A DNA stretch of 64,000 nt from Prevotella veroralis DSM 19559 = JCM 6290. GTDB lineage: Bacteria > Bacteroidota > Bacteroidia > Bacteroidales > Bacteroidaceae. The notes beneath the pieces are model-generated. The model did no database searches, was not told the DNA's origin, and was given only the letters and a program-made list of their open reading frames with translations. Shown piece after piece: positions 16,722 to 26,207 of this stretch; the first letter of the stretch is position 1, and each line of letters opens with the position of its first letter. The position numbers and the translations under genes are program-made. The stretch is taken from positions 186,001 through 250,000 of the forward strand of contig NZ_KB898327.1 of assembly GCF_000377625.1 (NCBI RefSeq), written 5' to 3'.

Positions 16722-16801
16722 AACAGCCCATCAAAACAAGAAAGATAATCAACATATATATAGGCAGAAATGCCACACAGCAAACAAAAAGATAGATTCC
16801 A

Positions 16802-18136
16802 ATGGATTATAAAGATATGAAATTCAAGGTCTGGCACGGCTGCGATCGAGGCTTATGTCATAAAGGTTGCGGCAGACAGGATCGTCAACTCAACACATAC
16901 GATTGGTTAGCTGATGTTCCAGGGAACAACCAGACAACCGATCTTGTTGAGGTTCAATTCAAGAACACACGCAAGGGTTACTATCATAATGTCAACAACT
17001 TAGACCTAAAAAAGGGTGACATCGTAGCTGTCGAAGCAAATCCCGGACACGACATAGGGATCGTTACACTGACAGGTAGGCTCGTTAAGCTACAGATAAA
17101 GAAGTCGACAGCAGTCAAGTCACCCGATGATATCAAGCGAGTATATCGTTTGGCTAAAGAAGTCGACATGCAGAAGTATCATGAAGCAAAAGCCCGTGAG
17201 CACCGAACAATGATAGAGAGTAGGCAGATAGCTAAGGGCTTGGGGCTGAAGATGAAGATTGGTGATGTGGAGTACCAAGGCGATGGCAACAAGGCAATCT
17301 TCTATTACATTGCAGACGAACGAGTTGACTTTAGACAGCTCATAAAGGATCTTGCAGCTGCTTTCCACGTCCGCATTGAGATGAAACAGATTGGTGCTCG
17401 ACAGGAAGCAGGGCGCATTGGTGGTACAGGACCATGTGGAAGAGAGCTTTGCTGTGCTACTTGGATGAAGAACTTCTCGAGTGTCTCCACCACAGCAGCA
17501 CGTATTCAAGACATCTCCCCGAACCCAACTAAGCTCGCCGGAATGTGTGCTAAGCTCAAGTGCTGCCTCAACTACGAGGTTGACCAGTATATGGAAGCTA
17601 GCAGAAAGCTCCCAAGTAAGGAGGTATTGTTGGAGACTATGGATGGTGAATACCATCTCTTCAAGACGGATATACTAAGTGGTCAATGCACATACTCGAC
17701 CGATAAGAACTTAGGAGCAAACCTCGAGATAATCAGTGCGGCTCGTGCTAAGGAGATCATAGAGATGAATAAGCGTGGAGAGAAGCCTCTCTCGCTACTT
17801 GAGGATGGTAAGGCTAAGCCTGCAAAGAAGTCTGCTGACTTGCTTGCAGGAGCCGATCTCAGTCGTTTCGATAAGGCTAAGAAGCGCAAAAAAGGGAATC
17901 AGCAGCGCAATAACAACAATTCACAAGGGGGACACCAGCAACGTGATAACAATCGTAACCAGCGTGCCGCACAGGACAGCCAACGCCCGAATAACGATAA
18001 CAACCGCTATCAACAGAATGGTAATCGCAGGCAGAATAACGTGCGAAAACAGCCCCAAAGGCAGGAAGAAGGCGCAGCACAAAACAAGAAACAAGAGGAC
18101 AAGAAGCCTCAACAAACACAAAGAATACAGGAATGA
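16802..18136 (+). CDS. ricT: RicT/YaaT-like PSP1 domain protein
   Basis: A 444-residue protein with the PSP1 C-terminal domain, related to Bacillus RicT (YaaT), which with RicA and RicF forms an iron-sulfur complex affecting mRNA maturation. Conserved cysteines include C14, C19 and C23 (CDRGLCHKGC), C212 with C217-C218 (CGRELCC), and C249 with C254-C255 (CAKLKCC). After about residue 365 a long basic tail rich in Asn, Gln and Arg follows, probably disordered and perhaps RNA-binding. It starts 80 bp after holB and its stop overlaps the gldH start in ATGA. Whether RicA/RicF partners exist here is unknown, so the exact role is uncertain. Confidence 0.9.
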   Translation: MDYKDMKFKVWHGCDRGLCHKGCGRQDRQLNTYDWLADVPGNNQTTDLVEVQFKNTRKGYYHNVNNLDLKKGDIVAVEANPGHDIGIVTLTGRLVKLQIKKSTAVKSPDDIKRVYRLAKEVDMQKYHEAKAREHRTMIESRQIAKGLGLKMKIGDVEYQGDGNKAIFYYIADERVDFRQLIKDLAAAFHVRIEMKQIGARQEAGRIGGTGPCGRELCCATWMKNFSSVSTTAARIQDISPNPTKLAGMCAKLKCCLNYEVDQYMEASRKLPSKEVLLETMDGEYHLFKTDILSGQCTYSTDKNLGANLEIISAARAKEIIEMNKRGEKPLSLLEDGKAKPAKKSADLLAGADLSRFDKAKKRKKGNQQRNNNNSQGGHQQRDNNRNQRAAQDSQRPNNDNNRYQQNGNRRQNNVRKQPQRQEEGAAQNKKQEDKKPQQTQRIQE

Positions 18137-18627
18137 GAACGAAGGTTTTCACCTTTATATATATGGTGGTACTCTTGCTATGGGGCATGAGTACCACTTC
18201 ATGTAACGATCCACGCACCTATGACCACTATGAAAGTGTATCGGTAAAGGGCTGGGAACGTAATGATACTCTTACCTTCAACTTACCAAGGCAGTGGGAA
18301 GGTAGTTATGAACTAAGCCTTGGGCTTCGTGCTTCGCAGACTTTTCCTTATCGCAGTGTGAGCCTAATTGTGGAGTCAGCTATCATCAATTACAAGCATA
18401 AGAAGAAGCTGGAAAGGATGAGGCGAGACACAATTCATTGCGAAATCATCACGGATAAGGGTATGTTAGCAGGTCAAGATGGCATCAGTAATACGGAGAT
18501 TCGCCAGCACGTAGCGTCTTTCCAACTAAATAGGAACGACTCTCTGCACATTACCATACACCATGTTATGAGTCGAAATAGTATTCCCGGCATCAGTGAC
18601 ATAGGTCTAAGATTGCAGAAGAGATAG
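18133..18627 (+). CDS. gldH: Gliding-motility-type lipoprotein GldH
   Basis: A 164-residue lipoprotein (lipobox TTSC, lipid Cys24) with the GldH-type body: an early YDHYESVSVKGWERNDTLTF segment, the LGLRASQTFPYRSVSLIVE segment and a beta-rich C-terminus. GldH is required for gliding in Flavobacterium but is widespread in non-gliding Bacteroidetes, where its role is unclear and may touch envelope biogenesis. Translation is coupled to ricT by a 4-bp overlap, so holB-ricT-gldH is one operon. It is followed directly by the mosaic repeat block, with no clear terminator other than repeat hairpins. Confidence 0.87.
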   Translation: MRTKVFTFIYMVVLLLWGMSTTSCNDPRTYDHYESVSVKGWERNDTLTFNLPRQWEGSYELSLGLRASQTFPYRSVSLIVESAIINYKHKKKLERMRRDTIHCEIITDKGMLAGQDGISNTEIRQHVASFQLNRNDSLHITIHHVMSRNSIPGISDIGLRLQKR

Positions 18628-18639
18628 CCTCTACAATCC

Positions 18640-19092
18640 CTCCAAAAGCCTCACCCCCGCCCTTTCTAAAGCCTCACCCCCGCTCCCTCTCCGAATGGAG
18701 AGGGGAGTAGATAGTACCATTTCCCACAGAACAAACAACTCGTTTACTTGTCTACCAGTCAACTCATCAACTCAAAATAATCATAATTTTGAATTATGAA
18801 TTATGAATTTTGAATTACACGAGGGCGTTTCTTTGATGCAAGGAAAGCCTCTCTTCAATACGAAGGAACGCCCTTCTCGATTGGAGAAGGGCGTTCCTTT
18901 AATCAATGACATTGCCACAAGGTAGGGACAGACGCCCTCGTCTGTCCGCATAGGAAGATGTATTTCACAAAGAAGTAAGGAGGTTAGACCGGACAGACGA
19001 GGGCGTCTATCCCTACTTTGTGATACTGTCTTCGTATGCAAATAATGCTATCTACTCCCCTCTCCATTCGGAGAGGGGGCGGGGGTGAGGCT
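18640..19092. repeat. Mosaic repeat block between convergent gldH and rodA
   Basis: A non-coding 450-bp block bounded by inverted copies of a GCCTCACCCCCGC...GGAGAGGGGAG unit (18671-18712 and 19051-19091). Inside are: an ACTTGTC/CAGTCAACTC stretch (about 18738-18775), an AT-rich unit with ATAATTTTGAATTATG (18780-18820), purine/pyrimidine hairpins (18822-18902), and the 27-bp hairpin repeat in forward (18922-18948) and inverted (18990-19016) orientation. Most of 18822-19091 is repeated in inverted orientation at 46329-46603. Hairpins here may also end transcription of both flanking operons. Confidence 0.88.
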
Positions 19093-19103
19093 TCTCCTCC
19101 CAC

Positions 19104-20579
19104 TTACTGACGTATCAAGTTACGTCCAGCATCTATACGAAGGAAGATGAAAAGAAGTAATGTGAAGCCCCATAGTGACGAACCGCCATAACTGAAGAAA
19201 GGCAGAGGAATACCGATAACGGGCGTTAATCCGAGTACCATTCCTATGTTAATGAACAAGTGGAAGAGGAAGATTCCCGCGACACAATAGCCATATACAC
19301 GTCCAAACTTAAATGGTTGGCGATCCGCTAAGTACATTAGTCGAAGGATAAGGCATAGGAATAACACCAGAACAGATGCTGAACCGAGGAACCCCTCCTC
19401 CTCTCCTACGGTGCAGAAGATGAAGTCTGTGTCTTGTTCCGGTACGAACTTCAACTTCGTTTGAGTACCATTTAGGAAGCCTTTACCCTGTAGTCCACCT
19501 GAACCAATGGCTATCTCACTTTGATGCACATTGTATCCAGCACCCGCCAAGTCCTCATCTAAACCCAAAAGAACGTTGATACGCACACGTTGGTGGGGTT
19601 GCATCACATCGTTCAGCACGTAATCAGCTGAATAGAAAAAGGCGATTGAGCCCAGAGCAAACAAGGCTATATAGAAGTAATGGGCAAAGCGTGTGTTCAT
19701 TCCGTTATATATCAGATAACCTATCACGCATGCCGACAGAATTAATTGTACCCAAACAATATCGAAAGGAATAACAAACTCGGAGAAAAGGAGAGCCAGT
19801 CCCGTTACTCCAAAGACGTAAGTGAGTAACAAGCGAGTCTTCCGCTTGTCATTAACATACACCCATACCATCATCGAAGAGAATATTTGAACCAGCAACA
19901 ATACGACAAACTTACCTACGGACGTTGGTGTATCCCATAAGAAAACCTCCTCATATTTAATACCAACGACGAAGTATATCACCATTGCCAAGCCCATGAA
20001 GAGAAACGAGCCAGGCATTCCTTCACGATACAACATGAGGAAGAAGGACAGATAAACAAGTGCGGAACCTGTCTCACGTTGCCCTACAATGCACAACATG
20101 GGCAAAAAGATAATGCCACAAGCACCTGCAAAGTGTTTCCAGTTATGGATAGTAAAGCCGTAAGCGGACATGAACTTGGCTATTGCTAAGGCTGTGGCAA
20201 ACTTCGCGAACTCGGCCGGTTGCAGTCGCAAAGGTCCCATGACAATCCATGACCGCGATCCCTTAATGGAGTGCGGATTGAAGATTGTGGCAAAGAGTAG
20301 CAGTACCAATAGTCCGTAGATGACGTAGGCAAAGGTATCATAGAAGCGGTCATCCAGCATTAGGAGTACGAAACCCAAACAGATGGAAGTACCTATCCAT
20401 ACGATCTGCATACCTGACCGACTGGCAAGAGAGAATATCTCGGTGTCACCATAAGTATAACTAGCACCACAAACACTCACCCATCCGAAGCTAAGCAATG
20501 CGATATAGATAGCGATTGTCCACCAGTCCAGTGAACGAAGAACGCCCGGTTGCCTATCTGTTGAATAATTACTTACCAC
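19104..20579 (-). CDS. rodA: Rod shape-determining glycosyltransferase RodA
   Basis: RodA is the SEDS-family peptidoglycan polymerase of the elongasome, working with PBP2 at the inner membrane. The 491-residue protein has about ten transmembrane helices and the SEDS signatures: PAEFAKFATALAIAKF, the AGYNVHQSEIAIGSGGLQGKGF loop and the terminal GIPLPFFSYGGSS motif. It is longer than typical RodA because of extra central segments between the helices. The start codon is GTG at 20579, inside the last codons of mrdA (11-bp overlap), so the two are translationally coupled. It is the last gene of the shape operon. Confidence 0.95.
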   Translation of the reverse strand: MVSNYSTDRQPGVLRSLDWWTIAIYIALLSFGWVSVCGASYTYGDTEIFSLASRSGMQIVWIGTSICLGFVLLMLDDRFYDTFAYVIYGLLVLLLFATIFNPHSIKGSRSWIVMGPLRLQPAEFAKFATALAIAKFMSAYGFTIHNWKHFAGACGIIFLPMLCIVGQRETGSALVYLSFFLMLYREGMPGSFLFMGLAMVIYFVVGIKYEEVFLWDTPTSVGKFVVLLLVQIFSSMMVWVYVNDKRKTRLLLTYVFGVTGLALLFSEFVIPFDIVWVQLILSACVIGYLIYNGMNTRFAHYFYIALFALGSIAFFYSADYVLNDVMQPHQRVRINVLLGLDEDLAGAGYNVHQSEIAIGSGGLQGKGFLNGTQTKLKFVPEQDTDFIFCTVGEEEGFLGSASVLVLFLCLILRLMYLADRQPFKFGRVYGYCVAGIFLFHLFINIGMVLGLTPVIGIPLPFFSYGGSSLWGFTLLLFIFLRIDAGRNLIRQ

Positions 20580-22866
20580 GATTTACATTCTCCTTGCTTT
20601 TCGACTTAGCCTTGGGTTGCTCCTTCGACTTGTCCTTTGGCTTGTCTTTCGCCTTATTGTCTTTACTCTTCTGTTGCTTGTCTTTATGATTATCTTTACT
20701 CTCTTTGCGCACTTCCTTGGGCTTTTTGGACTTGTCGCGTTCCTTTTCTCGAGGTCTCTCCTTGTCCTTTTCGGGCTTATCCTTATCCTTGTCTTTACCC
20801 TTCTCCTCGGTCTTTACCAACTCTTCAGGCTCCACCTTGATAGCTGGATCATTCTGTGATTGCTTCTTTCTCTCCTTTTCTTCTGCCTCTTTCTGCTGTT
20901 GGGCTTCCTTGAGTTTAGCTGCTTCTGCCGCCTCCTGCTTCTGGTTTACCATCTTTAAAGAGTCCTTTATCTGATTGACGCGTTTGATAGAATCGAGGCG
21001 AAGAGAGTCCGCATGCGTCAATGGACGCTTGAAGGGGTAAGAAATGTGACGCTTCTGAAGGACATCAGCTCTAGCTGCATCACCCGGAGTTAACTTACCA
21101 TTAATATATTGCTCTATCATTAATGAACCGATAGGAACACCATAGTCGGCACCAAAACCACCATTCTCTACATAGACAGCAATGGCAATCTTTGGCGTAT
21201 CAACAGGTGCAAAACCCATAAAGACAGAGTGGTCTCGACCGCGATTCTGCGCCGTACCCGTCTTACCAGCTAATGAGTAGCCGGGGTGAACGGCATGCGC
21301 ACAGGTACCACCACGTACTGATGACATCATACCAGCTATGACTTCTTGATAAGATCTGACGCTTCCCTTCGTGCGATGGTGCTCCAAATACTTCTTATCA
21401 AGTTTCTTTCCTTCGATATGACGAACGATGTGTGGCGTGATATAATAGCCTCGATTGGCTATCGTTGCACCGAGGTTTGCTATCTGTAATGGCGTCAGAT
21501 TGACCTCGCCCTGACCGATAGAGATGGATATAACAGATAGTGGATTCCATGTCTTGAAGGCGTGATCATAGAACTGCGCATTCGGTATCATACCACGCTT
21601 CTCACCGGGTAGATCAATGCCTAACTTATACCCGAAGCCCATGGAAACCATATAGTTTCGCCATACCGTCATCGCCTCATCAAGTGTTTTATACTTCTTT
21701 CTATTGGACAGCATGTGGTAAAGTCCCCAACAGAAGTAGCCATTGCAGGATGTACTAATAGCAGGGACGAGAGCTAAAGGAGACGCATGTGAGTGACAGC
21801 CTACATGTAAGCCCTTGAAATTGAAACCATGGTTGCAAACGTAACGGGTCGAGTCGTTGATGATTCCCTCTGTGTAGTAAGTAACCGCCTGACTAGTCTT
21901 GAAGGTAGAACCCGGTGGGTATTGACCCATGATAGCACGGTTAAGTAAAGGCTTAGCGGGGTCTAATGTCAAATCACGCTGATACTTACCACGCAACTTA
22001 CCAATCATCATGCGAGGATCAAAGGTTGGTGAAGAGACCATTGCGAGCACCTGACCTGTCTTAGGTTCTATCGCTACGATAGCACCGAGTTTACCCTCCA
22101 TCAAGCGTTCACCTAAGGCTTGTAAGTCGGCATCAAGACCTAATTGAAGGTCGCGACCGGGTTGTGGTCTCTGGTCGTATTCACCATTCTTGTAGCGTCC
22201 TTGTATTCGTCCATGAGCATCGCGCAAGAGTATCTGTACGCCTTTACGACCACGTAGATCCTGCTCGTACTCACGCTCAACCCCCATCTTACCTATATAA
22301 TCGCCGGGCTGGTAATAATCGTCATCCTCGATGTCACTCTGACTAACTTCAGCAACGTCACCAAGCACATGTGCAGCTATTGGTCGTTGGTATTGTCGAA
22401 CGCTGCGCTTCTGTATGTAGAAGCCAGGGAAGCGATAGAGCTTCTCTTGGAAAGCGCTAAATTCCTTATCACTCAGCTGACTCATGAAGAGTTGTTGGGT
22501 GAATCTGGAATAGCCGGGGTTCTTGTTTCTATCCTTAATATCGTGTAGGCGCTTTAGGAAGTCAGCTTTCGTTATACCTAAAGTATTACAGAAGTCGAGT
22601 GTATCAAGATGACCTGCCATCTCGTTAGTAACCACCATGATGTCATAAGCCGGCTGGTTATACACCAACAGCTTACCATTCCTATCGGTGATAGTACCAC
22701 GTGATGGGAACTCAATCTTCTTTAGGAAAGCATTTGAGTCAGCACTCTTTCTATAGTCATCACTCGCTATCTGAAGAGCAAAAAGTCGGAGAATATAAAT
22801 AACAACAATGCCTATTGCAACTGCACTAAGCACTAATCGACGCTTCTCAAGATCATAATTCTTCAT
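20569..22866 (-). CDS. mrdA: Penicillin-binding protein 2 with long charged tail
   Basis: The transpeptidase of the elongasome. It has one N-terminal transmembrane helix (residues 13-32), a dimerisation domain (about 50-215) and a transpeptidase domain with S320-T-F-K323, S373-C-N375 and K535-T-G537, all intact. Total length is 765, over 130 residues longer than usual: after about residue 618 comes a highly charged tail rich in Lys and Glu (repeats of KDK, KEK and KSK), probably disordered in the periplasm. The tail is the oddity; its role is unknown. It lies between mreD (4-bp gap) and rodA (overlap). Confidence 0.96.
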   Translation of the reverse strand: MKNYDLEKRRLVLSAVAIGIVVIYILRLFALQIASDDYRKSADSNAFLKKIEFPSRGTITDRNGKLLVYNQPAYDIMVVTNEMAGHLDTLDFCNTLGITKADFLKRLHDIKDRNKNPGYSRFTQQLFMSQLSDKEFSAFQEKLYRFPGFYIQKRSVRQYQRPIAAHVLGDVAEVSQSDIEDDDYYQPGDYIGKMGVEREYEQDLRGRKGVQILLRDAHGRIQGRYKNGEYDQRPQPGRDLQLGLDADLQALGERLMEGKLGAIVAIEPKTGQVLAMVSSPTFDPRMMIGKLRGKYQRDLTLDPAKPLLNRAIMGQYPPGSTFKTSQAVTYYTEGIINDSTRYVCNHGFNFKGLHVGCHSHASPLALVPAISTSCNGYFCWGLYHMLSNRKKYKTLDEAMTVWRNYMVSMGFGYKLGIDLPGEKRGMIPNAQFYDHAFKTWNPLSVISISIGQGEVNLTPLQIANLGATIANRGYYITPHIVRHIEGKKLDKKYLEHHRTKGSVRSYQEVIAGMMSSVRGGTCAHAVHPGYSLAGKTGTAQNRGRDHSVFMGFAPVDTPKIAIAVYVENGGFGADYGVPIGSLMIEQYINGKLTPGDAARADVLQKRHISYPFKRPLTHADSLRLDSIKRVNQIKDSLKMVNQKQEAAEAAKLKEAQQQKEAEEKERKKQSQNDPAIKVEPEELVKTEEKGKDKDKDKPEKDKERPREKERDKSKKPKEVRKESKDNHKDKQQKSKDNKAKDKPKDKSKEQPKAKSKSKENVNRGK

Positions 22867-22870
22867 CCTT

Positions 22871-23371
22871 CTAACGCCTCCTTACATTCTCAATAACAAG
22901 GATCAGAATCAATGTAAGCAATGAACTGCCACCAATACACTCGAGCCACTCTAACACATTAAAGAAGCTGAACATCTCTAAAGAGAAGAATACTACATTA
23001 TAGATAAGCGTCAGAATAACTGCATACCACGTGTATTGTGGTACTCCTAAGGTATCCATTCCTGGCTGGAAGTCGTCACTGCTGTCCCGAGGAATGAATG
23101 GTTGAAGGATAAAGGGTTGTAAAGCTGCAATGAAAGTAAGGGATCCCGAGGCTACACCGGGCGTATTAGAGAAGGTGTCAATGATAAGTCCCATCAAGAA
23201 ACCCCACAACAATATAGCCCATTGGGGATAGTTACGTGGGAACAAGAGAATGAAGTAAACATACAATAAAGGCGTAGCAACAGCAAACAGATGGATGTGA
23301 TTAAGGACAAACACCTGTGCCAATATCAGGACTACAAACCATAATAAACGTTTTAGGAAATCTACATTCAT
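22871..23371 (-). CDS. mreD: Rod shape-determining protein MreD
   Basis: A 166-residue integral membrane protein with about five or six helices, matching MreD of Bacteroidetes (early LLWFVVLILAQVFVLNHIHLF, internal PLLYVYFILLFPRNYP and GFLMGLIIDTFSNTPG). MreD links the MreB filament with MreC and the RodA/PBP2 synthase. The weak conservation of this family makes context important: it lies between mreC and mrdA in the canonical order. A 95-bp gap separates it from mreC, with no consensus promoter visible there. Confidence 0.92.
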   Translation of the reverse strand: MNVDFLKRLLWFVVLILAQVFVLNHIHLFAVATPLLYVYFILLFPRNYPQWAILLWGFLMGLIIDTFSNTPGVASGSLTFIAALQPFILQPFIPRDSSDDFQPGMDTLGVPQYTWYAVILTLIYNVVFFSLEMFSFFNVLEWLECIGGSSLLTLILILVIENVRRR

Positions 23372-23466
23372 TCTCTCTTACCTTATTATATAAAAGAACT
23401 GCCAGATTGGTTCTTGCCCACAAGGAAGCTCTGATTTACACCAAATAAAAAACTCGTCTCTATTCC

Positions 23467-24348
23467 TTACTCGCCTTGGTTCGCATTCTGCTGCTCTATC
23501 GGCTTGATAGAATCTTGCGCTGCCTTGATCACCTGACGTTGCTCTCTAATAGAGGCATCATCAATGACACAGACATCACGAAGGTTGCCGAAGTCGGTCG
23601 ATAGTTCAATGGCTAGACGATAAGAAAGTCCATCCTCGGAATTATAGACATGCTTTATCTTACCCACTAACACGCCTGCGGGGAACACAGAAGAGTATCC
23701 ACTTGTGACTATACGATCGCCTAACTTAAACTTAGCATGGCGTGGGACATCATCAAGATAAGCCATATCTGTTGCGCCACCATTCCAATGAAGATAACCA
23801 AAGTAGTCTCTTCCTTGAATAGAACAACTGATATTCGACTTTGAGTTAAGCACTGGAATTACCACAGCATAGTGAATACCAGCCATATAGACAATACCCA
23901 CAACGCCATTGCCACAGGCTACACCCATATCCTTTCTAACGCCATCCCATGTTCCTTTATTAATCGTTATAAAGTTATCTGGTCTATCCAGACTATTGGA
24001 AACAACCTTTGCCTGTATCAGACGGAACTTCGAAAGAAAGCGATACTGACCACGTAAGAAGGTTGAATCTTTCGTCTTATCATATAGTTGAGAGGATAGT
24101 TCGCGTACTTGATGTTCTAACTCTAAGTTGCGTTTAGTTAGTTTCTCATTCACCTCCCCCATAGTAAGATAGGACGTAACTTTCGAACTCGCCTCATACG
24201 CCAAACCAGCGACATAGTTAGCAGATGTGAACCACACACTGCCCTGATAGTCATTGAATCGGAACAAAAGAACCATACTCAAGACTTCCAGGGCAACAAA
24301 CAAGAACCAATGCTTGTACCTAGCAAGGAACTCTGTCAGATTGTGCAT
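23467..24348 (-). CDS. mreC: Rod shape-determining protein MreC
   Basis: A 293-residue periplasmic scaffold of the elongasome. It has an N-terminal membrane anchor (about residues 13-32), a coiled coil (about 65-95) and the two beta-barrel domains with the family segments KVVSNSLDRPDNFITINKG, GVVGIVYMAG and GDRIVTSGYSSVFPAGVLVG. The C-terminal 35 residues are polar and variable. It starts 11 bp after mreB, so it is in the same transcript. Length and domain order are ordinary. Confidence 0.95.
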   Translation of the reverse strand: MHNLTEFLARYKHWFLFVALEVLSMVLLFRFNDYQGSVWFTSANYVAGLAYEASSKVTSYLTMGEVNEKLTKRNLELEHQVRELSSQLYDKTKDSTFLRGQYRFLSKFRLIQAKVVSNSLDRPDNFITINKGTWDGVRKDMGVACGNGVVGIVYMAGIHYAVVIPVLNSKSNISCSIQGRDYFGYLHWNGGATDMAYLDDVPRHAKFKLGDRIVTSGYSSVFPAGVLVGKIKHVYNSEDGLSYRLAIELSTDFGNLRDVCVIDDASIREQRQVIKAAQDSIKPIEQQNANQGE

Positions 24349-24359
24349 GAACCTATTTG

Positions 24360-25382
24360 TTATCTCATTAAGAACGAGAAACGGTCTACGTTCTTCAATG
24401 CAATGCCTGCTCCCTTAGCAACACTGTGCAATGGGTCTTCAGCAATATGGAATGGAATGTTAATCTTATCAGTAAGTCGCTTATCGATACCACGTAGTAA
24501 TGCACCACCACCACTGAGGTAGATACCATTCTTAACAATGTCTGCGTAAAGCTCTGGTGGTGTATTCTCTAATGCAGAAAGAACAGCATTCTCTATCTTA
24601 GCAACAGTCTTATCAAGACAATGTGCAATCTCTTGATAGCATACAGGAACCTCCATCGGGAGAGCTGTAATACGGTTAGGACCATGAACAATATAGTCCT
24701 CTGGAGCCTCATCTCCTAAATCTGTAAGGGCTGAACCAACATGAAGTTTGATACGTTCTGCCATACGTTCACTGACCTTCACATTATGTTGACGACTCAT
24801 ATATTCCTGTATATCAGCAGTGAGGTCATCGCCAGCAACGCGGATAGAGTTATTACAAACAATACCACCTAATGATATAACGGCAATCTCTGTACTACCA
24901 CCACCAATATCAACAATCATGTTTCCCTCTGGAGCTTCTACATCTAATCCCATACCAAGAGCGGCAGCCATTGGTTCAAAGATTAGATATACATCACGTC
25001 CATCTGCATGTTCTGCAGAGTCACGAACAGCGCGCAACTCAACTTCTGTGGACCCAGATGGAACGCCAATTACCATCCTTAATGATGGAGAGAAGAATCG
25101 GTTACCACTATGAACCATCTTTATCAAGCCACGCATCATTTGCTCACAAGCAGTAAAATCAGCGATAACTCCATCACGTAGAGGTCGAATAGTACGGATG
25201 TTAGGGTGCTCTTTCTCGTACATCATCTTTGCGTCTCCACCAACCGCAATCATCTTATCTGTACGACGATCCAAAGCTACGACTGAAGGCTCATCTACCA
25301 CAATCTTGTCATCACTGATAATGATTGTGTTTGCCGTTCCCAGGTCCATAGCAATCTCCTGGATAAATGAAAATAATCCCAT
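24360..25382 (-). CDS. mreB: Actin-like rod shape protein MreB
   Basis: A 340-residue actin-family ATPase that forms membrane-bound filaments and orients peptidoglycan synthesis. The nucleotide-binding motifs are intact: phosphate 1 DLGTANTII (from residue 13), phosphate 2 MIVDIGGGSTEIAVISLGG, and the adenosine motif GIYLSGGGALLRG. The N-terminus (MGLFSFIQEIAMD) has the short amphipathic start used for membrane contact. No promoter with the full consensus is seen in the 87 bp after purH, so expression probably comes from the purH promoter or a weaker local site. Confidence 0.97.
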   Translation of the reverse strand: MGLFSFIQEIAMDLGTANTIIISDDKIVVDEPSVVALDRRTDKMIAVGGDAKMMYEKEHPNIRTIRPLRDGVIADFTACEQMMRGLIKMVHSGNRFFSPSLRMVIGVPSGSTEVELRAVRDSAEHADGRDVYLIFEPMAAALGMGLDVEAPEGNMIVDIGGGSTEIAVISLGGIVCNNSIRVAGDDLTADIQEYMSRQHNVKVSERMAERIKLHVGSALTDLGDEAPEDYIVHGPNRITALPMEVPVCYQEIAHCLDKTVAKIENAVLSALENTPPELYADIVKNGIYLSGGGALLRGIDKRLTDKINIPFHIAEDPLHSVAKGAGIALKNVDRFSFLMR

Positions 25383-25469
25383 TAATGTATGTTTTGTAAG
25401 TGTATATTTCTATTTAGAGAGTTACTCCTTGTCAATAAGTTCTTCCTTTAAGAGGCAAGTTTTATATGT

Positions 25470-26066
25470 TTACTCGGCTACAAACCAAGAGTGAATAGCC
25501 GTATCGTAATGGCTACTAACACCAAAGGCACGCTCCGCAAACATCTTCCTGTCTTCAACATCTGTTTGTGCACCTTTTGTATTGAGTATCTGTAACAACA
25601 CAGGGTATTCAGCCTTACTTGGAATGATGACTACATCTTTGAAGTTCTTTGCACCAGCACGAATCAAAGAGATGCCACCGATGTCTATCTTCTCAATAAT
25701 ATCCTCCGAGCTAGCCCCACTAGCGACTGTTTGCTCAAAAGGATACAAGTCTACAATAACTAAGTCGATTGCTGGAATATCATATTCAGCCATCTGATTC
25801 TGGTCACTCTCATTATCACGACGTGCCAAGATACCGCCGAAGATCTTCGGATGTAACGTCTTTACTCGACCTCCAAGTATGGATGGGTAAGAGGTTACAT
25901 CCTCTACCTTCTGACAGTCATAACCTAATGACTCTATAAATTCTTGCGTACCTCCAGTGCTTAAAAACTTAACCCCTTCGGCATGTAACTTCTTGAGTAA
26001 ATCATCAAGCCCATCCTTATGAAAGACTGAGATAAGCGCAGTCTTTATTTGTTTTGTACCAGCCAT
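25470..26066 (-). CDS. purH: IMP cyclohydrolase (N-terminal half of PurH, stand-alone)
   Basis: This 198-residue protein is the MGS-like IMP cyclohydrolase domain of PurH, which closes FAICAR to IMP in the last purine step. The KFLSTGGTQEFIE and SYPSILGGRVKTLHPKIFGG segments, with the family's active-site basic residues (R67, K69), are intact. Normal PurH is about 510 residues; here the protein stops after SSHYDTAIHSWFVAE, the natural domain border, and no trace of the second domain follows. The transformylase domain is a separate gene at 38260-39441. The ATG at 26066 is preferred over the upstream one because it begins MAGTKQIKTALISVF. Its position before mreB is the usual Bacteroidales order. 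Confidence 0.93.
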   Translation of the reverse strand: MAGTKQIKTALISVFHKDGLDDLLKKLHAEGVKFLSTGGTQEFIESLGYDCQKVEDVTSYPSILGGRVKTLHPKIFGGILARRDNESDQNQMAEYDIPAIDLVIVDLYPFEQTVASGASSEDIIEKIDIGGISLIRAGAKNFKDVVIIPSKAEYPVLLQILNTKGAQTDVEDRKMFAERAFGVSSHYDTAIHSWFVAE

Positions 26067-26093
26067 TGTAAAACATTTTATGGATTTGAATTG

Positions 26094-26125
26094 CAAAGTT
26101 ACTAAGTTATAAGCGACTAAGCAAC
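26094..26125 (-). promoter_or_regulatory. Promoter for purH/mre operon
   Basis: Minus strand: GTTG (26125-26122), 20 bp, TAACTTTG (26101-26094). The predicted transcript starts about 20 nt before the purH ATG; it is the only clear promoter for the whole cell-shape operon. Confidence 0.65.
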
Positions 26126-26207
26126 ATTTTATCTCAAAAAAAACTAAAACCTATCAACTAATTGTGTAATATCAAATTAGCTGCTAATCTGTCGCTTTTA
26201 TCTGCCT

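Noticed and set aside
20617..20974. Plus-strand ORFs opposite the PBP2 tail
   Set aside because: They are complements of the Lys/Glu-rich tail, giving Leu/Phe/Ser-rich shadows.
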